A stretch of 64,000 nucleotides of DNA, taken from assembly GCF_020177595.1 (NCBI RefSeq), contig NZ_JAHTBL010000004.1, positions 227,001-291,000 on the forward strand, given 5' to 3'. The position numbers were made by a program, and so were the translations under genes. Below the pieces are notes generated by a model. It searched no databases. It had not been told where the DNA came from and saw only the letters and a list, made by a program, of their open reading frames with translations. Of this stretch, positions 1-8,519 are shown piece by piece. The first letter of the stretch is position 1. Every line of letters begins with the position of its first letter. Origin of the DNA: Cognatishimia sp. MH4019 (GTDB lineage Bacteria; Pseudomonadota; Alphaproteobacteria; Rhodobacterales; Rhodobacteraceae).

Positions 1-476
1 CCAATGCCACCGTCTATGTTGTCATCGCCGGGACCGCCCTGAATCGTATCATTGCCGTTGCGGCCATTGATCTGGTCATCGCCTGGTCCACCGTCGATGT
101 CGTCATCGCCGGACCAACCCTGAAGCGTATCATCACCGGGACCGCCAATGATTAGGTCGTCTCCGGCGCGGCCGTCGATGGTGTCGTTTCCATCGCCGCC
201 GGTAATCTGATCATCGCCCGCCTCACCTTTTAGTGTATCGTCAAGCGGTGTTCCGTCGATGATCAGATCTGTTCCGCCGCGGGTCAGGGGCGGGTCTGGT
301 TGCGGCTTTGGCTGGGGATCGGGCACGAGATCGGTGTCTTTGTCCTGATCTGTGCTTTCCGTGTTATCGTCGTCACGATCGTCATCGTCATTATCGTTGT
401 CGTCGTTACTTTCACCAAAAAGAGCAAACCCCAACCCTGCAATCAGCAGGATTGGCAAAGCGACCAATTCAAACAT
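1..476 (-). CDS. RTX-type calcium-binding repeat protein, 3' end outside the window
   Basis: The ATG is at 474-476 on the minus strand and the frame stays open to base 1, giving 158 codons with no stop seen. The product starts with one hydrophobic segment (about residues 2-20, MFELVALPILLIAG), followed by a very acidic Asp/Asn-rich linker and a Pro-rich stretch. From about residue 75 it carries tandem GGxGxD-type nonapeptides (for example GGPGDD, GRAGDD). Such repeats bind calcium in parallel beta-rolls and are typical of type I-secreted or surface proteins. The N-terminal segment may be a membrane anchor. The domain organisation matches that of the divergent gene at 730, so the two look like paralogues. 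Function beyond calcium binding is unknown. Confidence 0.85.
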   Translation of the reverse strand, partial: MFELVALPILLIAGLGFALFGESNDDNDNDDDDRDDDNTESTDQDKDTDLVPDPQPKPQPDPPLTRGGTDLIIDGTPLDDTLKGEAGDDQITGGDGNDTIDGRAGDDLIIGGPGDDTLQGWSGDDDIDGGPGDDQINGRNGNDTIQGGPGDDNIDGGI

Positions 477-729
477 TCTTCACTTCCCCCAAAATACAAG
501 AGGACCCTTAACGCGAGAAGCGAGGGCGGGGAAGAAGAATAGCCCTTTGATTGTTGGAAATTTGAGGTCAATTACCCAAACACAACTTGCTGTTTCAATT
601 TAGGAAACAATTTACCACCTTAGGCTGAGCGTTAACCAACTTAGCGATGACAGCCCTCTCCATAAAAAGAGTTCACTTACCTTTGCCTGCTACCCCCGAA
701 AGCGGGGTGGCTTTTGAAAGGGGTGGCTT

Positions 730-1881
730 ATGTTTGGTTTGATGGGGTTGTTCAGCCTCTTGGTTGCCGGTGGGGCTGTTGGTTCGATCTGGGCGGATAA
801 CACCGAGGTTGAAACTGACGAGGCCATGACCTCGGAGGTGGAGGATCTTTTACAGGACAATACCAATGTCCTCACAGCGGTTCTGGATGGTGCACCGCTG
901 GAAGGCAGCGCGGGCAAAGATCTGCTTGAAGGCTGCACTGGCGAAGACCTTTTGAACGGCGGGGGTGGTGACGACATCCTTGATGGTGGCGACGGCGAAG
1001 ATCAGCTTTGGGGCGGGACCGGTGATGACGCCCTTCTGGGCGGGGCCGGGCTTGACGATCTGATCGGCGAGAACGGCGATGACCGGCTTGCAGGCGAAGA
1101 GGGTGCGGATGCTCTTTTCGGTCAAAACGGGGATGATGTGCTGTCAGGCGGTGTCGGGGACGACACGCTGGTCGGTGGGGCCGGTGAAGACAGGCTTTGG
1201 GGCGATGAAGGCGATGACAGCCTTGCTGGCGTGGCGGGCGACGACTTGCTTGTTGGCGGCGCGGGCCATGACACGCTTATGGGCGGCACCGGCAACGACC
1301 TACTGATCGGCAGTGACCTGGTGCAAGGCGGACCGACCTTGGCCGAGGAGATCACCGACGAGATTGACGTGATTCTGGATAGCGCCGGCCTGCCCGCGAT
1401 TGAGGGCGCCGTTGGCAGCACGGTGGGCGGCGCGCTGAACCTTGAACTGGGCGACAACGGTAAAAATGAAGGCGAAAGCGCAGACGATCAAGACAGTGAC
1501 CTGCCAGAGCTTGTCGAGGATGAAACCGTCGATCATCTGAATGGCGGTCGCGGTCACGATACGCTGATCGGTGGGCAGGCGGACACGCTCCACGGTGGTC
1601 AGGGCTCGGACACTTTTATGCTCGACATCCGCGGCAGCGGCGCTCCGGCAGAAGTGATGGATTTTCAACAGGACGATGGGCTGGTCCTGATCCACGGGGA
1701 TGATGACCCGCCGTCGGACGTGACCGTGCATGTTTCTGACACCGATCCGGATATGTTCGAGATCACGGCTGACGGCGATCTGGTCGCAAAGGTGATTGCA
1801 CCGGACGGGTTGAGCGTGGCGGACGTGGAACTGCTGGCCTATGCACAGGTGCAGCAGTTGTTGGCGGGGCAACTCGGGTAG
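730..1881 (+). CDS. RTX-type calcium-binding repeat protein
   Basis: This is a 383-residue protein. An N-terminal hydrophobic segment (residues 1-23, [15 protein letters not shown]) is followed by an acidic linker and then by roughly a dozen GGxGxDxLx nonapeptides (about residues 55-195, with a second short block near 275-300). This is the hemolysin-type calcium-binding repeat that folds as a beta-roll when calcium is present. The C-terminal 80 residues are not repetitive and contain the TFMLDIRG-type segment often seen closing RTX blocks. The start is supported by AAAGGGG about 7 bases upstream. It is divergent from, and resembles, the gene at 1-476. No type I exporter genes are nearby. The substrate or partner is unknown. 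Confidence 0.85.
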   Translation: MFGLMGLFSLLVAGGAVGSIWADNTEVETDEAMTSEVEDLLQDNTNVLTAVLDGAPLEGSAGKDLLEGCTGEDLLNGGGGDDILDGGDGEDQLWGGTGDDALLGGAGLDDLIGENGDDRLAGEEGADALFGQNGDDVLSGGVGDDTLVGGAGEDRLWGDEGDDSLAGVAGDDLLVGGAGHDTLMGGTGNDLLIGSDLVQGGPTLAEEITDEIDVILDSAGLPAIEGAVGSTVGGALNLELGDNGKNEGESADDQDSDLPELVEDETVDHLNGGRGHDTLIGGQADTLHGGQGSDTFMLDIRGSGAPAEVMDFQQDDGLVLIHGDDDPPSDVTVHVSDTDPDMFEITADGDLVAKVIAPDGLSVADVELLAYAQVQQLLAGQLG

Positions 1882-1949
1882 GGCGCGTTACAGTATGATG
1901 TTGAGGCGCAACGCGCATACGCAGGTCGTTGATAGGTGATTAGGTGCAA

Positions 1950-2675
1950 TTAGACCAATTGGGGTAGATTTTTCTCTCCCTCCCGGAAGCCGAGGCTCAG
2001 GGCGACTGCCGCAAAGTGGATGGCAACGAGCCCGATACCTTCATAAATCAGGTGCACCAGCAGGTTTATCGGGTGGTAATCGTCAGAGGGCAGCGCCAAG
2101 ACGACTTGTAAGACAAATACGGCGACAAAAAGAACTGCCGGAACACCAAAGCTACCGATAACGAGCCGTTTCAGAGTTGTGCCAAATGTTGTCCTTGCGA
2201 TCAGTCTGGCGTCTCGCAAGCTCAGTTTTTCCCCAACGGCTGCGGCGGGGAGACCCCCCCCAAACATGGCAAGGATTATGCCATTGGGCAAAAGTGCAAT
2301 GATAGCTGAGATGATCAGGCTGGCCATAAAGAGGTCACTGTCCTCAATGGAAATGTTGCCAAGGCTCATCCATGCCCATGTGATCAATCCAACGCACATG
2401 AGATACGTTAGGAAAAAGAGGAAGTAAAATCCCATAAAGCGACCTTGCCGTGCCTTGACCTGATCTTTACCGGTCTGACGCCAAAACTCGCGTCTGAAGC
2501 TGTAGTCTTCATCAAGCAAAACCATCCGATGAGACGCCATCGCAAGTATTGCATTTACCACGATCAGACCGCCCGTTGTTGAAAACTCAGTCAGTTCAAT
2601 CACGACGAGAAAGGCGGCCAGGAACAGGAACAGAGGCGCATTTTTGAACAGTGTTTCGAGGCCGATCTTGAACAT
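1950..2675 (-). CDS. Multi-pass membrane protein of unknown function
   Basis: A 241-residue protein with about five to six hydrophobic helices (near residues 12-45, 80-105, 112-145, 165-195 and 205-230). I do not recognise a family with confidence. The general look resembles the YciC/DUF975-like uncharacterised inner-membrane proteins, but no diagnostic motif is visible. AAGGAGC lies just upstream of the ATG on the minus strand. It is a single-gene unit between the RTX gene, which converges on it, and the rpsO-pnp region, which is divergent. Confidence 0.7.
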   Translation of the reverse strand: MFKIGLETLFKNAPLFLFLAAFLVVIELTEFSTTGGLIVVNAILAMASHRMVLLDEDYSFRREFWRQTGKDQVKARQGRFMGFYFLFFLTYLMCVGLITWAWMSLGNISIEDSDLFMASLIISAIIALLPNGIILAMFGGGLPAAAVGEKLSLRDARLIARTTFGTTLKRLVIGSFGVPAVLFVAVFVLQVVLALPSDDYHPINLLVHLIYEGIGLVAIHFAAVALSLGFREGEKNLPQLV

Positions 2676-2740
2676 TCAATTGCTCCTTAGCGAAATGAGG
2701 TTTGGCGCATGACCTGCTAGCTTTCAAAGGAGGCTAGAAT

Positions 2741-2917
2741 ATGGCTCAGCCCCGTGGGCCGGTCGAAAGAAGAACCATGCACGCGACCTTCCACAAAACG
2801 CTTTCTTTTCAGGCAGAATCCTCCTATACGCGCGCATCCGCTTGGAAACGGGCGGAGCCTCTCCATGGGCCTTGCTGGACGACATCCCGGCTTGCGCCAT
2901 CACCCTTAACCTTTTGA
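2741..2917 (+). CDS. Possible 58-codon leader ORF upstream of rpsO
   Basis: An ATG at 2741 follows AAAGGAGG (2727-2734), a near-perfect anti-16S match at normal spacing. The frame runs 58 codons to a TGA at 2915-2917, 11 bases before the rpsO ATG. The predicted peptide is Arg/Ser/Thr-rich with no recognisable domain or signal peptide, so it may be a regulatory leader or chance. The Shine-Dalgarno sits in the loop of a small CTAGC/GCTAG hairpin (2717-2721 with 2733-2737). Conservation of the reading frame in related genomes would decide. The alternative is that this is purely an RNA leader through which S15 represses its own translation. Confidence 0.3.
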   Translation: MAQPRGPVERRTMHATFHKTLSFQAESSYTRASAWKRAEPLHGPCWTTSRLAPSPLTF

Positions 2918-2928
2918 AGGAGACCCCG

Positions 2929-3198
2929 ATGTCGATCACTGCTGAAGAAAAAGCCCGCGTGATGAAAGAGTTTGGCACCAAAGAAGGCGACACCGGTTCG
3001 CCCGAAGTTCAGGTCGCCATTCTGTCCTCGCGGATTGCAACGCTGACTGAGCACTTCAAGACCCACAAGAAAGACAACCACGGTCGTCGTGGCCTTTTGA
3101 AAATGGTCGCTCAGCGCCGGAAACTTCTTGATTACCTGCGCGGCAAAGAAGAGCAGCGCTATCAGGATCTGATCAAAAAGCTCGGCCTGCGTCGCTAA
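2929..3198 (+). CDS. rpsO: 30S ribosomal protein S15
   Basis: An 89-residue protein, the normal bacterial S15 length, with the family core visible: [11 protein letters not shown] near residue 22, [11 protein letters not shown] near residues 45-55, and the RR-LLDYL segment. S15 binds the central domain of 16S rRNA early in 30S assembly. The start MSITAEEK is chosen over an upstream in-frame ATG at 2842 because GAAGGAGA lies about 7 bases before it and the family begins here. It is followed by a strong terminator and then pnp, the classic rpsO-pnp arrangement. In other bacteria S15 represses its own mRNA through the leader. The leader here is structured but has not been assigned to a known class. 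Confidence 0.98.
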   Translation: MSITAEEKARVMKEFGTKEGDTGSPEVQVAILSSRIATLTEHFKTHKKDNHGRRGLLKMVAQRRKLLDYLRGKEEQRYQDLIKKLGLRR

Positions 3199-3206
3199 GT
3201 CACTGA

Positions 3207-3232
3207 AACCGCGCCCCTTCGGGCGCGGTTTT
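3207..3232 (+). terminator. Rho-independent terminator after rpsO
   Basis: A ten-base stem AACCGCGCCC (3207-3216) pairs with GGGCGCGGTT (3221-3230) around a CTTC loop, followed by a T-rich end. It lies 8 bases past the rpsO stop and probably limits read-through into pnp. Confidence 0.9.
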
Positions 3233-3240
3233 CGCATGGG

Positions 3241-3341
3241 AATGCCAATAAGAGGCATTACCATCAACTCAATCCGAAAATCTGTATCGCCGGGCCCGAC
3301 GTGCAGATTGGATTCGAAAGGGCCAGGGGCATCCGGCCCCT
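3241..3341 (+). promoter_or_regulatory. Structured pnp leader with two small hairpins
   Basis: Upstream of pnp there are two inverted repeats: AATGCC (3241-3246) with GGCATT (3254-3259), and AGGGGC (3325-3330) with GCCCCT (3336-3341). In enterobacteria the pnp leader hairpin is the RNase III target used for autoregulation. By position these could play that role, but this is only inference. No clear -35/-10 pair is visible. Confidence 0.3.
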
Positions 3342-3381
3342 ACGCAAACGGCGCGAACGGCGCGCCAACATAGGAAACGTG

Positions 3382-5511
3382 ATGTTTAACGTAACGACGA
3401 AAACGATGGAGTGGGGGGACGAGACCCTCACATTGGAAACGGGCAAGGTCGCCCGTCAGGCCGATGGGTCTGTGATTGCAACGCTTGGTGAGACCTCGGT
3501 CATGGCCAACGTGACTTTTGCCAAGCAGCAAAAGCCGGGTCAGGATTTCTTTCCGCTGACCGTGCACTACAACGAAAAATACTATGCTGCCGGTAAAGTG
3601 CCTGGTGGTTTCTTCAAGCGCGAGGCGCGCCCGACGGAGAAAGAGACGCTGACAAGCCGTCTGATCGACCGTCCGATCCGCCCGCTGTTTGTCGACGGCT
3701 TCAAGAACGAAGTTCTGGTGATCTGCACCGTGCTGTCCCACGATCTGGTCAATGATCCCGACATCGTCGCGATGATCGCCGCGTCCGCCGCGCTGACCAT
3801 TTCCGGCGCACCTTTCATGGGCCCGATCGCCGGTGCGCGCGTTGGTTATGTGGACGGCGAATATACGCTGAACCCGTCCATCGACGACATGCACAAGCTG
3901 CGCGACAACCCCGAGCAGCGCCTTGATCTGGTCGTCGCAGGCACCAAAGACGCCGTCATGATGGTGGAATCGGAAGCCTACGAGCTGACCGAAGCTGAAA
4001 TGCTGGGTGCTGTGAACTTTGCACACCAGCAGATCCAGCCGGTGATCGACCTGATCATTGATCTGGCCGAAGACGCCGCGAAAGAGCCGTTCAACTTTGA
4101 AGCGCCCGATTACAGCGATCTGTATGACGCCGTGAAGACGGCTGGCGAAGATGCCATGCGCAAAGCATTTGCCATCACCGACAAGCAGGAACGCACGACC
4201 GCAGTTGCCGAGGCCCGCGAGACCGTCAAGGCCGCGCTGACCGAAGAGCAGTTGGAAGATGCCAACCTTGGCTCGGCCATGAAAAAGCTGGAAGCCAGCA
4301 TTCTGCGTGGCGACGTTGTCAAAACCGGCAAGCGTATTGATGGCCGTGAACTGGCTACAGTTCGCCCGATTGTTTCCGAGACAGGCTTCCTGCCGCGGAC
4401 ACACGGTTCGGCGTTGTTCACCCGCGGTGAAACGCAAGGTCTGGTTGTGACCACGCTGGGCACCGGCGACGACGAGCAGATGATTGACGCGCTGCAAGGC
4501 ACCTATCGCAGCAACTTCCTGCTGCACTATAACTTCCCCCCCTATTCGGTTGGTGAAGTGGGTCGCTTTGGCCCTCCGGGTCGTCGTGAGATTGGTCACG
4601 GCAAACTGGCATGGCGCGCGCTTCAGGCGGTTCTGCCTGCAGCAACCGACTTCCCTTACACCGTGCGTGTGGTGTCGGAGATCACCGAATCCAATGGCTC
4701 GTCCTCGATGGCGTCGGTCTGTGGTGGGTCGCTCTCCATGATGGACGCAGGTGTGCCGCTGAAAGCACCGGTTGCCGGTGTGGCCATGGGCCTGATCCTT
4801 GAGGATGACGGCTCTTACGCGGTTCTGACGGATATCTTGGGTGATGAGGATCACCTGGGTGACATGGACTTCAAGGTTGCCGGTACTGAAAACGGCATCA
4901 CGTCCTTGCAGATGGACATCAAGATCGCTGGCATCACGCCCGAGATTATGGAGAAAGCCCTGGCCCAGGCCAAGGACGGCCGTCTGCACATTCTGGGCGA
5001 GATGAACAAGGCGCTGTCCGGCGCTGCCGACTTCTCGATCCACGCGCCGCGCATTGAAACGATGACCGTGCCGACCGACAAGATCCGTGAAGTGATCGGC
5101 TCGGGCGGTAAGGTCATCCGTGAGATCGTGGAAGTGTCCGGTGCCAAGGTCGACATCAACGATGACGGTGTGATCAAGATCGCATCGGCCAACGGTGAAT
5201 CGATCCAGAAAGCCTATGACATGATCCACGCGATTGTGGCCGAGCCTGAGGAAGGCGCGATCTACACCGGTACGGTCGTCAAGATCGTCGACTTCGGTGC
5301 GTTCGTGAACTTCTTTGGCAAGCGCGATGGTCTGGTGCACGTGTCCCAGATCGAGAACCGCCGCCTGAACCACCCTTCGGATGTTCTGAAGGAAGGTCAG
5401 GAAGTGAAGGTCAAGCTGCTGGGCTTTGACGATCGCGGCAAGGTGCGCCTGTCGATGAAGGTTGTCGATCAGGAGACCGGCGAAGAGATCAAGAAGGAAG
5501 ACGCTGAGTAA
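3382..5511 (+). CDS. pnp: Polyribonucleotide nucleotidyltransferase (PNPase)
   Basis: A 709-residue 3'-to-5' phosphorolytic exoribonuclease, part of the RNA degradosome and mRNA decay machinery. Two RNase PH-like domains are separated by the helical linker. A KH domain (about residues 560-615, with [12 protein letters not shown]) and an S1 domain (about 623-692, [15 protein letters not shown]) follow. The [11 protein letters not shown] start is preferred over an in-frame extension from 3301 because AGGAAAC lies directly upstream and the family starts here. It sits downstream of rpsO, as in most bacteria, and is closed by a terminator at 5535. Length and domains are complete. Confidence 0.98.
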   Translation: MFNVTTKTMEWGDETLTLETGKVARQADGSVIATLGETSVMANVTFAKQQKPGQDFFPLTVHYNEKYYAAGKVPGGFFKREARPTEKETLTSRLIDRPIRPLFVDGFKNEVLVICTVLSHDLVNDPDIVAMIAASAALTISGAPFMGPIAGARVGYVDGEYTLNPSIDDMHKLRDNPEQRLDLVVAGTKDAVMMVESEAYELTEAEMLGAVNFAHQQIQPVIDLIIDLAEDAAKEPFNFEAPDYSDLYDAVKTAGEDAMRKAFAITDKQERTTAVAEARETVKAALTEEQLEDANLGSAMKKLEASILRGDVVKTGKRIDGRELATVRPIVSETGFLPRTHGSALFTRGETQGLVVTTLGTGDDEQMIDALQGTYRSNFLLHYNFPPYSVGEVGRFGPPGRREIGHGKLAWRALQAVLPAATDFPYTVRVVSEITESNGSSSMASVCGGSLSMMDAGVPLKAPVAGVAMGLILEDDGSYAVLTDILGDEDHLGDMDFKVAGTENGITSLQMDIKIAGITPEIMEKALAQAKDGRLHILGEMNKALSGAADFSIHAPRIETMTVPTDKIREVIGSGGKVIREIVEVSGAKVDINDDGVIKIASANGESIQKAYDMIHAIVAEPEEGAIYTGTVVKIVDFGAFVNFFGKRDGLVHVSQIENRRLNHPSDVLKEGQEVKVKLLGFDDRGKVRLSMKVVDQETGEEIKKEDAE

Positions 5512-5534
5512 GCGCCTCTTTTCTGACAGATGGA

Positions 5535-5564
5535 AAGCCCCGGTGGAAACGCCGGGGCTTTTTT
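5535..5564 (+). terminator. Rho-independent terminator after pnp
   Basis: The stem AAGCCCCGG (5535-5543) pairs with CCGGGGCTT (5552-5560) and is followed by TTTT. It starts 23 bases past the pnp stop. Confidence 0.92.
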
Positions 5565-5587
5565 CTTGGGTTGATTGCAAGGGGTAG

Positions 5588-5632
5588 AAAAGCCTTCAGA
5601 AGGCTTTTGGGGAAACTCTTGTTAAGAGTTTT
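5588..5632. repeat. Tandem hairpin element in the pnp downstream spacer
   Basis: Two perfect inverted repeats stand side by side. AAAAGCCTT (5588-5596) pairs with AAGGCTTTT (5600-5608) over a CAG loop. After GGGG, AAACTCTT (5613-5620) pairs with AAGAGTTT (5624-5631) over GTT. Since pnp already has its own terminator, this looks like either an extra bidirectional terminator or a dispersed intergenic repeat. The rest of the spacer (5633-5832) shows no credible ORF, only a weaker GTGATGTGC/GCAC-ATCAC fold near 5693-5720. Confidence 0.6.
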
Positions 5633-5832
5633 CAGCGCTCACGACCGCTCGCATTTTTGTCACCAAAAGCACGCAAAATCCCCTAACGAGCCTGTGATGT
5701 GCTTTTGCGCACATAGATCACGATCAGCGTGCGCGTTTTCAGCTTGGGGGTGCAGTGCCATATCTACTGCATCGGAAGGCAAACACTTCCACCCGAACAC
5801 ACTGAACACGACACACTGAAAGGACTTACACC

Positions 5833-6114
5833 ATGACACGCTTCGCACTTATCTCCGCTCTGATCCTCGGCGCTTCGGCTCCGGCATTCGCATCTGATTT
5901 CAACTTGGGCGTCACCTCGCCTGCCGAGGTTGCAGATCAGCATGACTTTGGCAGTGACTTTCGCGCCTCCAACGATCTGGGCAAAACCTCCCCCGCCGAA
6001 GTTGCAGGTAATGATTTTACCTCGAATGGCGACGTGATCTCGACCCAGAATCTTGACACGCTGCGCCTGCTGGGTGTGACTTCTGCTGCTGAGATTGCCG
6101 CTGCCCAACGCTAA
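5833..6114 (+). CDS. Small exported protein with three internal repeats
   Basis: A 93-residue protein with a clear Sec signal peptide (MTRFALISALILGASAPAFA, cleavage after AFA at about residue 20). The mature part contains three copies of a motif of the form LG[VK]TS[PA]AE[VI]A, near residues 25, 52 and 80, with Asp/Phe-rich spacers between the first two. AAAGGAC lies upstream of the ATG. I do not recognise the family. It has its own downstream terminator at 6221 and sits immediately before phoX, but the Pho-box-like repeat lies after it, so co-regulation is not shown. Confidence 0.75.
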   Translation: MTRFALISALILGASAPAFASDFNLGVTSPAEVADQHDFGSDFRASNDLGKTSPAEVAGNDFTSNGDVISTQNLDTLRLLGVTSAAEIAAAQR

Positions 6115-6220
6115 GACATGAAGATCACGCGCCGCTGACCGCCGCCTCACGGCGCGCACATGACGCACCACTCGCCCTAACAAAATAGGTCTGCGGACCT
6201 CATACGGGTGCGTTGTGGGA

Positions 6221-6256
6221 AACCGGTTCTGACCCTCGGGTCGGGGCCGGTTTTTT
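6221..6256 (+). terminator. Rho-independent terminator after the repeat-protein gene
   Basis: The outer stem AACCGG (6221-6226) pairs with CCGGTT (6247-6252). An inner stem GACCC (6231-6235) pairs with GGGTC (6238-6242). A run of six T follows from 6251. Confidence 0.85.
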
Positions 6257-6292
6257 CATTTGAGCGACTTTCTGCCACCACAATCTGACAGC

Positions 6293-6320
6293 GTCACAGA
6301 ACGGTTACACTACCGTCACA
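6293..6320 (+). promoter_or_regulatory. Pho-box-like phased repeat upstream of phoX
   Basis: GTCACA (6293-6298), GTTACA (6304-6309) and GTCACA (6315-6320) occur at an exact 11-base period. PhoB recognises TGTCA-type direct repeats with 11-bp spacing, and the downstream gene encodes a PhoX phosphatase, so this is a good candidate phosphate-starvation operator. It begins about 120 bases upstream of the chosen start codon. Confidence 0.65.
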
Positions 6321-6412
6321 CGGTCTTTGTGGAATCGGTCCAATTACGGCCCCGATTCACCCGAAAACCGGTGAAGACAAGCAACCCAATTTTCCAAAAG
6401 AGGAAGCTGCCC

Positions 6413-8434
6413 ATGTCGCGTGATGACATCATCAACGATCCTGAATACGGCAATAAAGCCGAAGCCTTTGAGGCCTTCGACGACATCCCCACAAACCCCC
6501 ACCTCGACAACACCATCGGCGCTGTGATCAGCCGCCGGTATGGCCGCCGCGATATGCTGCGCGGCATGCTGGGTGTGTCTGCGGCGACCGCTCTGTTTGG
6601 CACATCTGCCATGATCGCGCCCAAGCAAGCTGCCGCCATGAGCGCCGAGAGCCGTTACAAATTTGACGAGCTGGCCTGGGGCAACGACACCGAGCACCAC
6701 ATCGCTGAGGGATATAACGCCGACATTCTGGTGCGCTGGGGCGATCCCATCACCGCAGATGCGCCTGAGTTCGATGTGATGAACCAGACCGCCGAAGCAC
6801 AGGCGCAGCAGTTTGGCTATAATAATGACTATGTCGGCTTTGCCGAGGTCGAGCCGGGCCGTGGTATGCTGTGCGTGAACCACGAATACACCAACGAAGA
6901 AGTGATGTTCCCCGGTCTGGGTCGTCAGGACCGTTCTGGTTTTGAAGGCATGACCAAAGAGCTGGTCGATATCGAGATGGCCGCCCATGGCGGATCGGTT
7001 TTCGAGATCGTCAAAGGCGACGATGGCAAGTGGTCGGTCAATCGCGACAACCCGGCCAACCGCCGGATCACTGCCAATACCGAGATGACCATCGACGGCC
7101 CTGCGGCTGGTCACGACCGGATGAAGACCAGCTATGACGACACCGGCACCATGGTGCTGGGCACGATCAACAACTGTGCCGGCGGCATGACACCCTGGGG
7201 CACCTACCTGATGGCCGAGGAGAACTTCCACGGTTATTTCTGGACCGATACGGTGGATGCCGATGGCGATCCAGATGTCTCCGCACAGCCCGAAGCGGCC
7301 TCGATGGAGCGTTACGGTGTTCCCGGGCGCTGGTATGCCTGGGGTCAGTATCACGACCGCTTCAACATCGACAAAGAGCCCAACGAAGTGAACCGCTTCG
7401 GCTGGATCGTCGAAGTGGACCCGATGAACCCCGATGCCGCACCAATCAAGCACACCGCGCTGGGTCGTTTTCGCCATGAAGGCGCTGAGACCACGGTCGC
7501 CAGCGACGGCAAGCTGGTGATCTATTCGGGCGACGACAACCGGTTTGACTACCAGTATAAGTGGGTGTCGGCTGAGGTTGTGACGGACGAGAACTCTGTC
7601 TTTGGCTCCAGCCTGCTGTCGGAGGGCACGCTCTATGTGGCGCGCTTCAACGAGGACGGCACGATCGACTGGCTGGCCCTGACCCATGGCGAAGGCCCGC
7701 TGACCGCCGAAAACGGCTTTGAAAGCCAGGCCGACGTCATGATCGACACGCGCCTTGCTGCTGACCTGCTGGGTGCGACGCCGATGGACCGTCCCGAAGA
7801 CGCGCAGCCGCGTGGCGATGGCACGGCTTATATCATGCTGACCAACAACACCCGTCGTCAGACCGATCAGGTCGATGCTGCTAACCCGCGCGCGGAAAGC
7901 AGCTTTGGCCATATCATCGAGATCAAGGAAGAGGGTGGCAACCATTCCGCCACCACAGGCACATGGGATATCCTTGTGAAATGTGGTGATCCGACGATTG
8001 CCGAGGTCGGTGCCGAGTGGAACCCCGAGACGTCCGAAAGCGGTTGGTTCGGTTCGCCCGACAACTGCGCCATCGACGCGGACGGGCGTCTTTGGATTTC
8101 GACCGATCAAGGCTCCAACTGGGGCAAGACCGGTAAATCCGACGGCCTTTATGCACTTGAGACAGAGGGCGAGCTGCGCGGTCACTCCAAGCTCTTCTTC
8201 CGCTGCCCGGTGGGTGGTGAGCTGTGCGGGCCCTACTTTGCCGACAACTCCCAGACGCTGTTCCTCGCGGTTCAGCACCCTGGCACAGACGGCACAAAGG
8301 ACTTCGTGGGCTTCGAGCGCGACTCGACCTTTGAAGACCCGGCAACCCGCTGGCCCGACTTTGATCCCGCCATGCCGCCGCGCCCGTCGGTGGTTGTCGT
8401 GACCAAAGAAGACGGCGGTGTGATCGCCGTTTAA
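6413..8434 (+). CDS. phoX: PhoX-family alkaline phosphatase (DUF839), Tat-exported
   Basis: A 673-residue protein. PhoX enzymes are calcium/iron-dependent phosphomonoesterases that release phosphate from organic esters in the periplasm. A twin-arginine signal is visible (GRRDMLRGML, about residues 44-53, then a hydrophobic stretch ending in AAA near 75), as expected for a cofactor-loaded Tat substrate. The family hallmark NNCAGGMTPWGT lies near residues 252-264, with an EEN motif just after and YSGDDNRFDY further on. The start at MSRDDI is chosen (AAGAGGAAG upstream) over an in-frame extension from 6260, which would run through the candidate Pho box. A Pho-box-like repeat upstream suggests phosphate control. 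Confidence 0.93.
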   Translation: MSRDDIINDPEYGNKAEAFEAFDDIPTNPHLDNTIGAVISRRYGRRDMLRGMLGVSAATALFGTSAMIAPKQAAAMSAESRYKFDELAWGNDTEHHIAEGYNADILVRWGDPITADAPEFDVMNQTAEAQAQQFGYNNDYVGFAEVEPGRGMLCVNHEYTNEEVMFPGLGRQDRSGFEGMTKELVDIEMAAHGGSVFEIVKGDDGKWSVNRDNPANRRITANTEMTIDGPAAGHDRMKTSYDDTGTMVLGTINNCAGGMTPWGTYLMAEENFHGYFWTDTVDADGDPDVSAQPEAASMERYGVPGRWYAWGQYHDRFNIDKEPNEVNRFGWIVEVDPMNPDAAPIKHTALGRFRHEGAETTVASDGKLVIYSGDDNRFDYQYKWVSAEVVTDENSVFGSSLLSEGTLYVARFNEDGTIDWLALTHGEGPLTAENGFESQADVMIDTRLAADLLGATPMDRPEDAQPRGDGTAYIMLTNNTRRQTDQVDAANPRAESSFGHIIEIKEEGGNHSATTGTWDILVKCGDPTIAEVGAEWNPETSESGWFGSPDNCAIDADGRLWISTDQGSNWGKTGKSDGLYALETEGELRGHSKLFFRCPVGGELCGPYFADNSQTLFLAVQHPGTDGTKDFVGFERDSTFEDPATRWPDFDPAMPPRPSVVVVTKEDGGVIAV

Positions 8435-8456
8435 GTTACAACAGACCGAAAGACGG

Positions 8457-8488
8457 AGCCCCGCCGTTACTGGCGGGGCTCTCTATTT
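8457..8488 (+). terminator. Terminator after phoX
   Basis: The stem AGCCCCGCC (8457-8465) pairs with GGCGGGGCT (8472-8480), followed by a modest pyrimidine/T tract. It lies 22 bases past the phoX stop. Confidence 0.8.
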
Positions 8489-8519
8489 CAAGCAGACCTT
8501 TTCCGCAAAACGGCCCAGG

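Noticed and set aside
704-728. Direct repeat GGGGTGGCTT before the RTX gene at 730
   Set aside because: Only two copies overlapping the Shine-Dalgarno area, with no sign of a regulator site; probably chance.
1883-1916. GCGCGTT/AACGCGC inverted repeat after the RTX gene
   Set aside because: A 20-base loop and no T tract; too weak to call a terminator.
2842-2928. N-terminal extension of rpsO
   Set aside because: S15 proteins start with the MSITAEEK-type sequence and the Shine-Dalgarno precedes 2929.
3340-5580. 746-codon open frame on the minus strand opposite pnp
   Set aside because: It is the antisense shadow of pnp: the amino acids follow the codon bias of the real gene, there is no Shine-Dalgarno or family similarity, and pnp is certain.
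6344-8278. 644-codon open frame opposite phoX
   Set aside because: Shadow of the phoX coding sequence in a GC-rich genome, with no recognisable domain.
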